The notes: generated from the sequence alone by a model not told the origin. A DNA stretch of 25,744 nucleotides from Priapulus caudatus (GCF_000485595.1 NW_014577173.1:413020-438763); one strand, 5' to 3'; counted from the first letter of the stretch, positions 8,266 to 18,197 are shown. A program made the numbers and translations.

Positions 8266-8626
8266 CGATGGGGTTAGGGCACGTCTGATAGAGGAGCTCG
8301 CGATGTAACGAGAGACGAGAATAGAGAGAGAGGAAGAAGGGAGGGAAGAGAAGAGAGAGAGTAGGAGAGCGAGGAAGAAGAGCCGAGGGGCGGGAGAGAG
8401 AGAGAACGATGAGAGGGAGAGAAGAGAGAGAGGAGAGAGAGAGAGAGTGAGAGAGATAGATGGAAGAGAGGAGAGATGCTAGAGAGAGACATAGTAAGAG
8501 CAGCAGAAAGAGAGTGAGGTAGAGCGAGGAAAAGAAAAGAAAGAAAAGAAGAGAGGAAGGTGAAAGAGAGCAGCGCGAGCGAGCGAGACAGCGAGCGAGA
8601 GAAGAAACACAGAGGGTGAGAGAGAG
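8266..8626. repeat. GA-rich (purine) block
   Basis: About 360 bp dominated by GAGAGA, GAAGAG and GGGAGA words. No reliable coding content. Confidence 0.9.
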
Positions 8627-8990
8627 AGTATGCCTAGACGGAAACAGCTGGTAGCGTCTGTCCATCTCACGATGGATTACGCAGCGGCGAATGCATAGCA
8701 GACCAGCAAACCGTGGTAGAAGTGTAGTGAGTAGAGACAGGAGCAGTAGAGCAGTAGTAGCAACAGCCACAGTAGTGCAACGAGTGAGCAGCAGCAGTCG
8801 CAGCAGGCAGTCAGTAGGCCGCGAGGCAACAACAAGCGCATGCAGTAGCCGCAGAGAGGCAGGCGCTAGAGATGCGTTAGGGTCAGCAGCAGGCAGGAGA
8901 GGCACTAACAGCAGCAGGCAACATAGCGAGCGAGAAGAACAGCGGCAGAGCAGCGCGCAGCAGTCAGGAGAGAGCTCTTCTACGTATAAG
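8627..8990 (+). repeat. Conserved leader plus degenerate CAG-rich tract, copy 1
   Basis: Bases 8627-8674 match, with few differences, the minus strand of 23702-23749, including TATGCCTA, CGGAAACAGCTGGTA and ATCTCACGATG. Both copies run into CAG/GTAG-rich sequence on the same strand. An ATG at 8630 would read MPRRKQLV before the two copies lose frame; MPRRKQ/MSRRKQ is the conserved N-terminus of Teashirt and Sall/FOG/Bcl11 zinc-finger repressors, but nothing else of those proteins is visible. The tract itself gives Ser-Arg-Gln rich frames without motif. Confidence 0.55.
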
Positions 8991-9389
8991 CGCCGACAAA
9001 GCGCGAAAGCCTAAGAGTAAGCGTAGGAGGATAGAACGGGTGTGGGCAGGGTTGGTAGTGTGGTAGGTGGTAGGTGTCAGCGAAGGGAGTGTAAGATAAT
9101 GAACATTCGTGCATATACGTATAGCGGGTCTGGGATGGGGGCGCTCGATCTCAAAAAAGCGATCCCGTCCGTATATTAGCACCAGTAAAACGAGAAATTC
9201 ACGAATAAATAAAACGAAGTTAGTGTTTTTGTTCGCTCTTCGTGCTAAGATCACTTCGTTTTTTGCCAGTCCATGATGCCTATCATGGATGGTGAGAGCG
9301 CACGGTCATATGTGGTTGCAGGGGCAGCAGGACGCGAATACAGCGCAGTATATGACTTCGCCTCTGCCGCTGGTGGTGCGGTCGTATGG
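8991..9389. other. Anonymous sequence with a small stem
   Basis: AAAACGAAGT (9211-9220) pairs with ACTTCGTTTT (9253-9262) around a 32-nt loop. No coding, RNA-gene or element evidence beyond this. Confidence 0.45.
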
Positions 9390-9875
9390 TGCGAGTGCTA
9401 CGCGAGAGAGAGAGGGAGAGAGCGAGAGAAGAAGGGAGAGGCGCTGGAAGTGTGGATATAAATAAACGGCCACTACGTGCAAAAATCCGCGTGCCGAAAA
9501 CGCGTCGACAGGACCGGTGTGTTCACTATATAGTTTTGCAATATTTTCGCCTGCGCTCGCGCGCCCTGCACGAAGCGGATCGTGGAGAGGAGAGCATAGT
9601 ACATGCACTACGCGGCGAGCTCCGATAGAGAGAAAGAGAAACGAAGAGAGGAGTATTGAGCGCGCGCGCGGAACCGATTAGCGAGCGAGCGATGAACGAG
9701 TGAGCGTGTGTGGGAGGGAGAATGGAGCGAGAGAGAGAGAGAGGTAGATGAGAAAAAGAGAGAGAGAGAGGAGAAGATAGATAGAGAGGAGAGAGAGAGA
9801 GAGAGAGAGAGAGAAATAGAGATAGGAGAAAGTGAGAGTGAGAGATAGAGATAGAAAGAGCGAGGGAGATAGAGA
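9390..9875. repeat. GA-rich block with GC-rich interruption
   Basis: Purine-rich at 9399-9450 and 9625-9875, separated by mixed sequence at 9455-9620. Minus-strand Ser-Leu frames come from the repeat. Confidence 0.85.
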
Positions 9876-10558
9876 TGGCGTGAAATAATACCCTGCGGTC
9901 GCCTACGCACCACACGGTCACACACAGTACCACGACACACACAAAGACACAACAGAAATCATGACACACACCGACACCACCCACGACACACAACTTACCG
10001 CCACACAATCAACACGCAGAACCAACACACCACACACCCACAGCAGCAACACACACCACCAGCTGACAACAACTTTCCGCTCTCTGTCTCTCTCTCTCTT
10101 TCAGACACCACACCACACACAAACATCGTTCTCTCCTCTTGCTCTCTGCTCTTCTTATCTTAAAACAGCACCACACACACCGACCACAACACCACTGGCA
10201 GCACGACCAGCGGCGCACTGAACAACCCGTCGACGCCGACGACGCACACAGAGCCCCACCACAAACAAACAGCACCACATCTGGCACACACTACAACCCC
10301 ACACACAATGCACTGGGCACACACCGTCATAACAACACACACACACAGCACAACACGGCGCGCGACAACATCATCTATCACAAAACACACAACACAGCAA
10401 CACTCAACCAATCACACCAGCACCTCACACACACTTCACACGACCATCGCATACACAACACATCACTCCGCACACACTGTTCTCTTCAACACAGGGAAAC
10501 CATTCACACACATTCAACCACAGAAACAACAACAAGCCCCACATACTCGCGCTCCGTG
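9876..10558. repeat. Degenerate CA-rich block (ACAC, CACAAC words)
   Basis: About 680 bp of strand-asymmetric A/C-rich sequence built from ACACAC, CAACAC, CACCAC and similar words, with a short TC run at 10084-10100. Frames on both strands are low complexity (Thr-His or Cys-Val) and are rejected as genes. Confidence 0.8.
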
Positions 10559-10606
10559 GCGTAGTTTGCGTGCGACTCTGTAAGGATTCTGAATAAAGCG
10601 CGGATA

Positions 10607-10830
10607 ATGCGTGCTCAGAGATCGGACATAGCATGCGCTAATGCTGTGTGCATGCTGGAAGGAGGGCGGGGGAAAGACTGTGAGATAAGAAGTGAGGCGA
10701 TTAGATGTGGCATGGCTGTTGCTGATACGACGAGTAAATCGTTGACGGAACGCGCGGACAAAGTTAATTATATTGTGCGCCCGAATGTAATGGCGGAAGT
10801 GCGTGGTGTTGTTTCGTCGTCTCGTTACTC
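10607..10830 (+). CDS. Unrecognised open frame, possible exon (weak)
   Basis: An ATG at 10607 opens a frame of ordinary composition (includes the residues RSDIACANAVCMLEGG and TTSKSLTERADKVNYIV) before it enters GTT/GTC repeat sequence after about 10830. I recognise no family. It is listed because its composition differs from the low-complexity frames around it and because a possible terminal exon follows at 11060. An overlapping minus-strand frame of similar length exists, so the coding strand is not settled. Confidence 0.15.
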
Positions 10831-10859
10831 CGTTGTTGTTGCATTGGCCGTGCGGCATA

Positions 10860-11000
10860 GGTTGTTGTTGTTTTTTGGTTGTTTGTTGTTGTTGTAGTTG
10901 TTTGTTATTGTTGTGGTCGGTGTGTCGGTGTCGTCGTCGTCGTCTCGTGTTGCTCGTTGTTGTTAGTCGTCTAATCGTCGTCGTGTTCGTTGTCGATCGT
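10860..11000. repeat. GTT-rich then GTC-rich trinucleotide tract
   Basis: GTTGTT words (10860-10915, 10960-10966) mixed with TCGTCG words (10927-10995), degenerate. Confidence 0.85.
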
Positions 11001-11059
11001 GTTGGTTGGTTTCTTACTGTGATCGATTCTCGTTTGCGTATTTTAATTTGTTTTCGCAG

Positions 11060-11278
11060 TTTCCGTGTTCAGTATTTATTGAACATAGACGTTTTTATGA
11101 AGTTGAAGTCTTGAAGAACAGGATTAAGGAGTGCTTTGAGTTTAATTTATTTAACAGCCACAGAAGGATTTTGTATATCGATTTCCCGTGCAATACTCAT
11201 AAATTGCCTGAATTACATATCCGCGCGGGACTACTGAGTGGTGGGGAGACGTGTGTAGCGCTCACCATGATGATTTAA
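11060..11278 (+). CDS. Possible terminal exon of an unknown gene (weak)
   Basis: A pyrimidine-rich stretch ending TTTTCGCAG (to 11059) resembles a 3' splice site. The frame that follows is open for 72 codons with mixed composition (FPCSVFIEHRRFYEVEVLKN at its start, GGETCVALTMMI at its end), stops with TAA at 11276-11278, and the stop overlaps an AATAAA hexamer at 11277-11282. No domain is recognised. Alternative: a chance open frame or a retroelement scrap. Confidence 0.2.
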   Translation, partial: FPCSVFIEHRRFYEVEVLKNRIKECFEFNLFNSHRRILYIDFPCNTHKLPELHIRAGLLSGGETCVALTMMI

Positions 11279-11282
11279 TAAA

Positions 11283-11620
11283 TTAAGATTACTATTATAT
11301 TACCATTCTATTAGCTATTATATACGGTTGACTTAATATTACTAATACTAAGTAGCTATTAATATTTTAATCAATTCATTCATCGACGATCTCCTATATC
11401 AACTTATGACAGACATAGTTGGTTATGGTGCCTCCTCACGAATAAAATACGCACAATCAAGAAAAGTATATTACACACTATAACAGTGCTTTATACATCG
11501 TACACGTGACAACTCGATTTCGCTATAAAGTTGTTACTTCGTCTGCTATGCCTGGAAAACAATGGTAATTTTCACGGCGTCCTGAAACCGATTGGTATTG
11601 CCGCTCATACACGATGTTTG
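11283..11620. other. A/T-rich anonymous sequence
   Basis: A/T-rich until about 11400, then mixed. Nothing supported on either strand. Confidence 0.4.
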
Positions 11621-12232
11621 CAAATGCGCGAAATTATTGCAGCGCGATCTCACTGCGACACAGCGGTGTTTCGTATAACATCTTGTGATCGACTTTCTGT
11701 CTCTCCGAGGGAGCGAGAACAGTCAGTGCTGCTATTCCTCGTATAAGAATATGTGGGTTCGCGCGGGTGGCGCTGGCGATGATAGTCTACGCTGAAGCAG
11801 TGTTGTGAGGGAAAGTGTGAGTTGATCAGCTTCTGGGGCACGTGCACGCCGCCCGCGTGACGAACAGCGGGGATTATAAGGGTATGTCGGTTTCCTGTGG
11901 AATTAATTGTATGCGCGTTATATTGGCTAATCGCGTAATCGGCGCAAGTCCGCCGTAGATCGCGGTAGATCGCGTAATTCGCGTAATTGCGTAATCGGCC
12001 GTAATCGGTAATGCTTGTAATCGCCGTAATCGCGCTCGCCGTAATCGCTGTAAATTGCCGTATATCGCGCGTAATTCGCGGCGTAATCGCGTAATCAGCG
12101 CTCGCGTAGCTCGCGCTCAGCCTGGTAATGGCGTTCGCGTCATTCGAGCTCGCGGTAATCGCGCGCGCGCGTAGATCGCGTAATAGGCTCTGCGGTAATC
12201 GCCGTAATCGCGCTCGCGCGTAATCGGGTAAT
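11621..12232 (+). repeat. Third partial copy (A) of the 2.2-kb repeat family, with degenerate GTAATCGCC array
   Basis: From AAATTATTGCAGCGCGATCT onward this tracks the same blocks as 13590-13900 (same orientation) and 18945-19230 (opposite orientation): GCGAGAACAGTCAGTGC, GTGGCGCTGGCGATG, GAAGCAGTGTTGTGAGGG and a block ending near GTCGGTTTCCTGTGG. It then enters about 300 bp of degenerate 9-bp GTAATCGCC units (11927-12232). Homology stops on both sides of this segment, so it is a fragment of the larger unit. Confidence 0.75.
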
Positions 12233-12579
12233 CACCGAAAATATTTACAGAATCGCGAAAGTGTAACTTAACAATCCTATGAAAGGATTTAACTCTGGCA
12301 GTCGCATTAAAGCAACTTAAATAACATATTATAATAGTACAGGTATCCACTATGGGGAATAGTAGCATATATGCGACATATTGAATCTACGATGTGTTAG
12401 AGCATATTTCGTTGAATAAAAATGATAATTACGTATTATTTATGTTAGGAAACATCAGGAAGGCGGCGATTCGTAACTTAATTTTTTAAATTGTTTAATT
12501 TTTATAATTAGTTGAGCTGTTGCTATTATTTGTCAAATGTAAAGTTTCCCACAAAAGTGGAGTGATCGCGATATTTTTA
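12233..12579. other. A/T-rich anonymous sequence
   Basis: A/T-rich, separates partial copy A from full copy B. No feature supported. Confidence 0.4.
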
Positions 12580-12689
12580 GATATAGTATGCAAATATTAC
12601 AAGTTATTTATCATGATATGTGGATTTTTTACTGATGTTCTTGTTGGCTTGCTGATTTGTTCGTTTTTAATTTAGGGTCTCGCTCTAAA

Positions 12690-12736
12690 TCGTCTCCTCC
12701 CTGGATTTTTCTTTCTCGTACTGAGCTCTCCTCTCT

Positions 12737-12769
<33 letters not shown>

Positions 12770-13340
12770 GTCGTCTGCTCTCTCTCTCTTGCTTGGTCTC
12801 TCTGTTGGTCTCTTCTCCGCGCTCTCTCCTCTTTCGCTCTTCTGCGCCTTCGCTCTCTCTCTCGCTCTCATCGTCCGTCTCTCAGTCGCGTCTCTTCTTC
12901 GCCTCATCTCTCACTTTCTCGGGCTCTCGTTCCCCACCCCTCTCTTCTCTCTCTCTGCGTCTCTGTTCTCCTCTCTCATCTGCGCTTGGTCTCTCGCTTG
13001 GTTCTGTCGTTGGTCTCGTCTCTCGGCGGCTCTTCCGCTCCCATTCCGGTCGCTGCTTTCGCATCGTCTTTCTCTCTTCTTCTTCCGTCGCTCTCTCCTC
13101 GCGTGCTCTGCTCTCGCTCACACTCCGTCTCGTTTCTTCTTCTCTCCTGCGTTCGTTGTCTCTGCTCTCTATCTCTCTTCGATTTCTGTCTCTCCTCTTT
13201 CCCATACACAGTCAGCTCTTCTCTGCTATCTTTTTCTCTCTCGCTCGCTGCGCGTCTTCTCGCTCTAATCACTCTTTCTCTCTATCTTCGCTCCCAGGTC
13301 TCTCGTCTCTTTTTTCTGCTTTCGAGCGCGCTCTTCTCGC
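12690..13340. repeat. TC-rich tract inside copy B
   Basis: About 650 bp of TCTCTC with GC interruptions, the counterpart of the GA-rich tract at 19484-20080 in copy C. The Ser-Leu rich 203-, 192- and 120-codon frames and the Glu-Arg rich complements are repeat translations. Confidence 0.9.
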
Positions 13341-13894
13341 CTCTTTAGAGAACAGGATTGAGCGTGTTTAGATAAAATATAAATGCTGAAATAAATATCG
13401 AATCTGTTCTCAAGCTCATTACTTAATTGGTTTTATAAGCCTCGTTTCACCGAATTATTGCCGACAATTTCCTGTAAATGCGTGCAAATGCTTATCTAGA
13501 ACAAATGGCTGGTGCGCAATTGCTGCTGCCGTGCACGACTGAAATATAATATATAGTGTGTGTATATCAGCACAGACTCGCTCTGACAATCGGAAATTAT
13601 TAGCAGGGCGATTCATCGCCAGCGTGTTTTCGTTTAACATTCGTTGTTGATGATTTCTGCTCTCTCCGCGCGAGCGAGGAATCGTCAGGTGCTTCGGCAT
13701 ATTCCTGCTATAGAATTGTTCGAGGTCGCCGCGCGGCCGCTGCGATGTTACGCTCTAGCCCTGAAGCAGTGTTGTGAGGGAGAGTGGCGAGTCGATACGC
13801 TCTGGCAGTTGCATCGGCACCCTTGGCGTGATCGAACTGCGGCGGATTATAGGCAGATGTCGTTCCTGTGCGAATTAAATCGGTTATCGCCCGA

Positions 13895-14035
13895 TTAATA
13901 ATCGCATAATCGAAGTATATCGCCGTATCGGTCGTCCGTATCGCCTGATCGCCCTAATCGGGCTCCGGATCCGTAAGTTCGCGTATGCCGTAAATCGACC
14001 GTAATCGCTCGGTAATCGCTGCGGTGATCAGTGGT
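13895..14035. repeat. Degenerate GTAATCG array inside copy B
   Basis: Scattered CGTAATCG, GCATAATCG, CCTAATCG and similar words, a decayed version of the clean 9-bp array in copy C. Confidence 0.7.
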
Positions 14036-14635
14036 AATATTACGTATGGCGCCGGAGCGGAGTGATATGTTGGGACATGAGAGCTCGCTAGATACAAAAT
14101 ACTCTAATACAGACGCTAACAAGGGCGATATAAGTACAACGTAATGTGTGGCGCTACGTCAGCTGAGTGAGGCGAGACCGATAGATGCACAACTTAATTA
14201 TACTGGCTACGCGAGTACACAGCACGCACTCGAAATGTACGCACGGACGCCACGCACGCAATGAGGGCAAGGCACGCATACCAACACGCGCGAGCGCCAA
14301 CCACAAACAACAATACTACCACACAGGTATAAACACACGCCGGACGCAGCGGACGCACGGCCTGCCTTGACCGGCAGGTCATACCGCCCGTCAGTCTCAC
14401 GTAAAGAATATAAGGAAGTGCGCGTCTAGCTTGGCTGCAGCGTCATGTCTGTCGTGCTTCGATGTTTAGATGGCAGGATATGGATGGCAGCCATGGAGTG
14501 CGTTACGAGCTGTATAGGCAGCAATCAGTTTGCGGAGACTCAAACAGAGGCACGTCGCGCAAACGCGCCTAGAAATGTTCTATAACGCGCGCAAGATAGC
14601 CTCCAGGCGATAAGCTAATTATTCTGTAGGAGTAA

Positions 14636-14674
14636 AGTGTGTGGTGTTGTGTGTGTGTGTGTGTGATTGTGTTG

Positions 14675-14705
<31 letters not shown>

Positions 14706-14945
14706 TGTTGTGTGTGTGTTGTGCCACGCTTGGGTGTGTGTGCGATGGTGAGTGCGTAGGCGGGTGCGTGGGTGCGTACATGTGTGCGACGATTTGTGTG
14801 CGATCCATGCGCGGCGGCCGCATGCGCGTGGTGTGTGTGTGTGTGTGTGTGTGTGTGTGGTGTTGTGTGTGTGTGTTTAACGATGCCTGCGATGTATGCG
14901 TGGTGCGTGCGTGCGTTCGTGGCGTGCGTGCGTGCGTGTGCATGT
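14636..14945. repeat. GT/GTGC microsatellite region
   Basis: GT runs at 14640-14725 and 14830-14876 with GTGCGT words between and to 14942. From about 14820 to 15025 the sequence also resembles 18470-18690 in the same orientation, so a partial inverted copy of the B terminus may follow B directly. Confidence 0.8.
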
Positions 14946-15025
14946 GTGTGATAGTATGTAATTTTGTATTTTGGCTGTTCGTCCCGGCTACGTAACCGTC
15001 ACGAATAGAGCGGTACAGCCTTACG

Positions 15026-15282
15026 AATTGAATCACAGGATCAATTAGTTTAGTATTGTTTTCGCATATATGACGTTGCTAAATAGGAAATGGGTTTCTA
15101 ACCTGATTTCCTATTTTTAAAATGAAAATAGAAAATAGAAATGGGTTTCTGAATCGTTTTCTATTTTAAAATTCTAGAATAGGAAATGAAGAAATAGGTA
15201 TTCTGATGCCGTTTCTCTTTTATAAGTCTAAATAGGATAAAGTGAGAATAAGGATTTCTGATTGACCGTTTCTATTGGAAGT
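15026..15282. repeat. Dispersed hairpin repeat, copy 2, expanded as ~50-bp tandem units
   Basis: 15026-15124 matches 7984-8073. AAATAGGAAAT (15081-15091) pairs with ATTTCCTATTT (15106-15116). About three further, increasingly diverged units follow (near 15131, 15175 and 15229), each with GAAAT..., a TTTCTGA-type centre and a TTTCTATT-type right side. Confidence 0.75.
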
Positions 15283-15295
15283 CATGCGCCATGCG

Positions 15296-15560
15296 AATGG
15301 CATACACTCGTTCACGACAGATACCACGACGTACACGCAATACGAAACGCCGTACACGCGGGTAATGCAGTACAGCCGTATATGGGTACACGCACGTATA
15401 CGCGGGACCACTGCGGGTAACGCACGTCACGAGGTACACGCACGTAACACGCAGGTACAACGCGCTACACAGCGGTACATCGCACGTAGCAGCGCGGGTA
15501 ACGCAAGCACGCGTGCTGTATTTGAGTGACCGCGTAGCAGAGGAAGCGGTACAGGCGCGT
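15296..15560. repeat. Degenerate GTACACGC minisatellite
   Basis: Repeated words GTACACGC, GGTAACGCACGT, GGTACACGCACGTA and GCGGTACA at roughly 15-bp spacing. Strongly degenerate; no coding content. Confidence 0.65.
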
Positions 15561-15616
15561 CTACGTGCGTGTATTTGCGTGTAGAATGCGGTGTATTGCA
15601 TTGCATTGCAGTGACT

Positions 15617-15719
15617 TCGCAAATAGGAAGGAATCAGGAGCTATTTCATTTCCTATTAGACTTTAAAATAAAAGGATCAGGAAACCGCCATTTCTATTTT
15701 CTATTTTTTATTTTAATAT
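15617..15719. repeat. Further hairpin-repeat units abutting the gap
   Basis: CAAATAGGAAGG, TTTCATTTCCTATTAG, ATTTCTATTTTCTATTTTT: diverged units of the same family as 15026-15282, running into the N run. Confidence 0.6.
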
Positions 15720-15744
15720 NNNNNNNNNNNNNNNNNNNNNNNNN
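15720..15744. other. Assembly gap (25 N)
   Basis: Exactly 25 unknown bases, most likely a fixed-size scaffold placeholder, so the true distance and even the adjacency of the two sides are not established by sequence. Confidence 0.99.
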
Positions 15745-16385
15745 CTCCTTTCCTTCTCCTGTCTCTCCTTCCCTCTCATCCTCGCTTCCTCCTCCTCATC
15801 CCTTCCTTTCACGCCCCTCCTTCTCCTCCTATCTCCTTTTCTCACCTCTCCACCTCCTCCCGCCTCCTCTCCTCCTCATCTCTTCACCCCCTCCTCGTTC
15901 TCCTTCTCTCTCCTCCTCCGCATCCACCTCATGTCCTTCACTTCCTCTCCTCTTTGTCCTCTCTCCTCCTCCTCCTCCTCTTCTCTTCTCTCATCTCCTT
16001 CGTCAACTCCTCCACCTCCTATCCGCCTCCTCTCCTCATCCTCCTTTCACCCTCTCCTTGTTCCATTCTCCTTCTCCGCATCACCTCATCTCCCCTTCCT
16101 CCTCGTCTCCTCCTTCTCCTCGGCCTCTCCTCTTCCTCCTCTTATCTCTTCTCCATCCACCTCCTCCCTGCCTCTCCCCTTTCATCCTCCTTCACCCCTC
16201 CCTCCTGGTTTCTCTTCTTCCTCCTCCTCCGAACACCTCATTCCTCCCTTTCTCCTCTCCTCATTTCTCTCCTCTCCTCCTCCTCTCCTCCCCCTCCTCT
16301 CTCCTCTACCCTGCGTCTCGCTCTCATCATTCATCTTTCTTAGCTCTGGCCTCTCCATCTGCGTCTGCAACTTCCCCCGCTCTCT
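15745..16385. repeat. CTCC/TCC polypyrimidine block
   Basis: About 640 bp in which almost every base on this strand is C or T (CTCCTC, TTCCTC, CACCTC). It starts directly at the gap. Long Ser-Pro-Leu frames on this strand and Glu-Arg-Gly frames on the other are artefacts. Confidence 0.95.
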
Positions 16386-16805
16386 CATTATTGAATAGCG
16401 CATTAATGATCGTTACTGACTCGATATTAGTACTGCCCTAAGAATTTAATCAGTCGTTACCAGGAGCGAAGCGCTATTCATGTTAAATGAGAAATGACTG
16501 CGAGGGGTGTATCTTGTGTAGCCGGCGAACACGAGTGATCTGTGCTGCGAGATTTTACCCCCCCCCCCGGTGGCCATAACGGTTACTATGTAGAATTAAG
16601 AGCCGGACGTGTCTGGATCAAAGGAATAGTGTGCTGGAACCGAAGTACTGTTGAACCTGTCTCTCAATCGGGAAATCCAGGGATTTGGCCTCATTTAGGC
16701 AATCTTAAAAAAATTTAGAATTTCGAAGATCCTTTATCAAATCTAACCTAGTTTAAAGTCCTAATGTCGATGCATTTACACAGTTCTTTGTACGTTTTCC
16801 CTTTT
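16386..16805. other. Anonymous sequence with an 11-C run
   Basis: A homopolymer of about eleven C at 16558-16568. Otherwise mixed sequence with no gene or repeat I can support. Confidence 0.5.
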
Positions 16806-16817
16806 TTCCCCTCCCTT

Positions 16818-16849
<32 letters not shown>

Positions 16850-17039
16850 GCATTCTCTCTCTCTCCTCTTATCGCTTCTCTCTCTCTCTTCTAGGAGGAG
16901 GTGGAGGAAGGAGATGAGGAGGAGGAGGAGGAGAACGAAGGAGAGGAGGAACAGGAAAAACGAGAGGAGGAGGAGCAGGAGGAGGAGGAGGGGAAGGAGG
17001 AGGAGGAGGAGTAGGAGGAGGAAGAGGAGGAGGAGGAAG
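16806..17039. repeat. TC tract switching to GGA/GAGGAG tract
   Basis: Pyrimidine-rich from about 16806 to 16892, then purine-rich GAGGAG/GGAGGAG to 17039. The strand bias flips abruptly at 16892-16894. Confidence 0.93.
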
Positions 17040-18008
17040 TACACATACTGTAACACCGAGCACTCGCGCTCGCACGTACACTCGGGTACTATTTCAGTTA
17101 TCACTCTCACCTAGAAGCTAATTGCTCCAGACTTGTCAGACTTTGTCGCCTAGTTATTACTCTCAGTAGTTAATGGTGCCATGCGCAGGTGTACGTAGAT
17201 TACTCATCTCTTATTGCCGACGTAGACAAAGACTTCAAACCGTTGGTTGTCCAACCGTTCTCTTGTTTTCTCGACCGTTCTCATACTTACGGGTACTCAT
17301 TGCGTAACACTATATGTTTACAATAAAGCTAACATGTCTTAGAACACTCACGCCTAATTATTCTCGCCAATATGTGGACTGATCTACATTTCAAATTAGA
17401 TTTGTTTACATATGTCAACACCACTAGCTCGTTATTCTCTCTAGCGAGATGCCATTGAACGGTACCCTGTCTCTACACTATATTATCTTTGTCTACATGT
17501 CGAGATAGGGTACCAGTCTAGAACCATTTACGTCACGTAAACACGCGTGCTATTCACATTTCAATTTCGCGAATCTTAGGAATTCGGCCGCATATTTGCT
17601 GTTTAGCATTTGCCGTAATAATGTTGCTGACTCAAATAGATGCTGGAGTAATCAATAATGTGTCCACCGACGGACGAGACCTTATTTGTCTACATATATT
17701 CTTTTTTTTTTATTTCTTTGAGAAATAATAACTGTGATTGCTGCCCACCGATCATTCTAGTTGATGTAATTTATCTAGGTACCTGTCGCCAACAGCAGTG
17801 ATCACACCATCTCTCCACGACCGTAGTCCCTTAGCCACTTATTCGGATGTTAGCTGTCGACTACAGCGTGCACGGTCAATATGTGTTATTATATTATAGT
17901 GAGTTATTTCGACTGACCGAGCGAGATTACCGAAGGATGCTTGGCTTATATACAGGTTTGTCACACTCTGTTACTGTCTGTAAATGTTTCACTGCTACCA
18001 ACATCTCG
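17040..18008. other. Anonymous sequence with a small inverted repeat
   Basis: About 970 bp without supported genes. GGTACCCTGTCTC (17461-17473) pairs with GAGATAGGGTACC (17502-17514), 13 bp with one mismatch and a 28-nt loop. A run of ten T lies at 17702-17711. Confidence 0.5.
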
Positions 18009-18010
18009 CA

Positions 18011-18063
<53 letters not shown>

Positions 18064-18137
18064 ACACAAGCGTGCGCACACACGTACGCACCCACGCACC
18101 CCCGCACGCACTCACGCACGCACACACACACAAGCGT

Positions 18138-18195
<58 letters not shown>
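18009..18195. repeat. GT tract facing a CA tract
   Basis: Pure GT (about 18014-18060), a GC-richer bridge (18061-18138), then pure CA (about 18139-18190). The two tracts are complementary and could pair across the bridge. The bridge and CA side are also the inner end of copy C of the inverted duplication. Confidence 0.93.

Positions 18196-18197
<2 letters not shown>

Larger units (their letters stand above)
12580..14803 (+). repeat. Copy B of a ~2.2-kb inverted duplication
   Basis: Reads as the reverse complement of 18060-20174 over its whole length. Shared blocks in order: GATATAGTA and ACAAGTTATTTATCATGA; GTTTTTAATTTAGG-type sequence; a long TC-rich tract (12690-13340); ATTGCCGACAATTTCCTGTA; AAATTATTAGCAG; GAAGCAGTGTTGTGAGGG; TGCGGCGGATTATAGG; a short GTAATCG array (13895-14035); GCGCCGGAGCGGAGTGATAT; CTAATACAGACGCTAACAAG; CACGTAAAGAATATAAGGAA; GGATGGCAGCCATGGAGTGC; GAGACTCAAACAGAG; then GT-rich sequence. 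Copy B differs from copy C by many one- to few-base indels. No open frame is conserved between the two copies, so the unit looks non-coding. Confidence 0.85.

Noticed and set aside
8075-8905. 276-codon minus-strand open frame
   Set aside because: Composition is almost entirely Leu and Ser from GA/TC repeats and it crosses several unrelated sequence blocks.
12657-13371. 203-, 192- and 120-codon Ser/Leu frames and Arg/Glu complements
   Set aside because: They lie in the TC tract of copy B, and the frames are not conserved in copy C.
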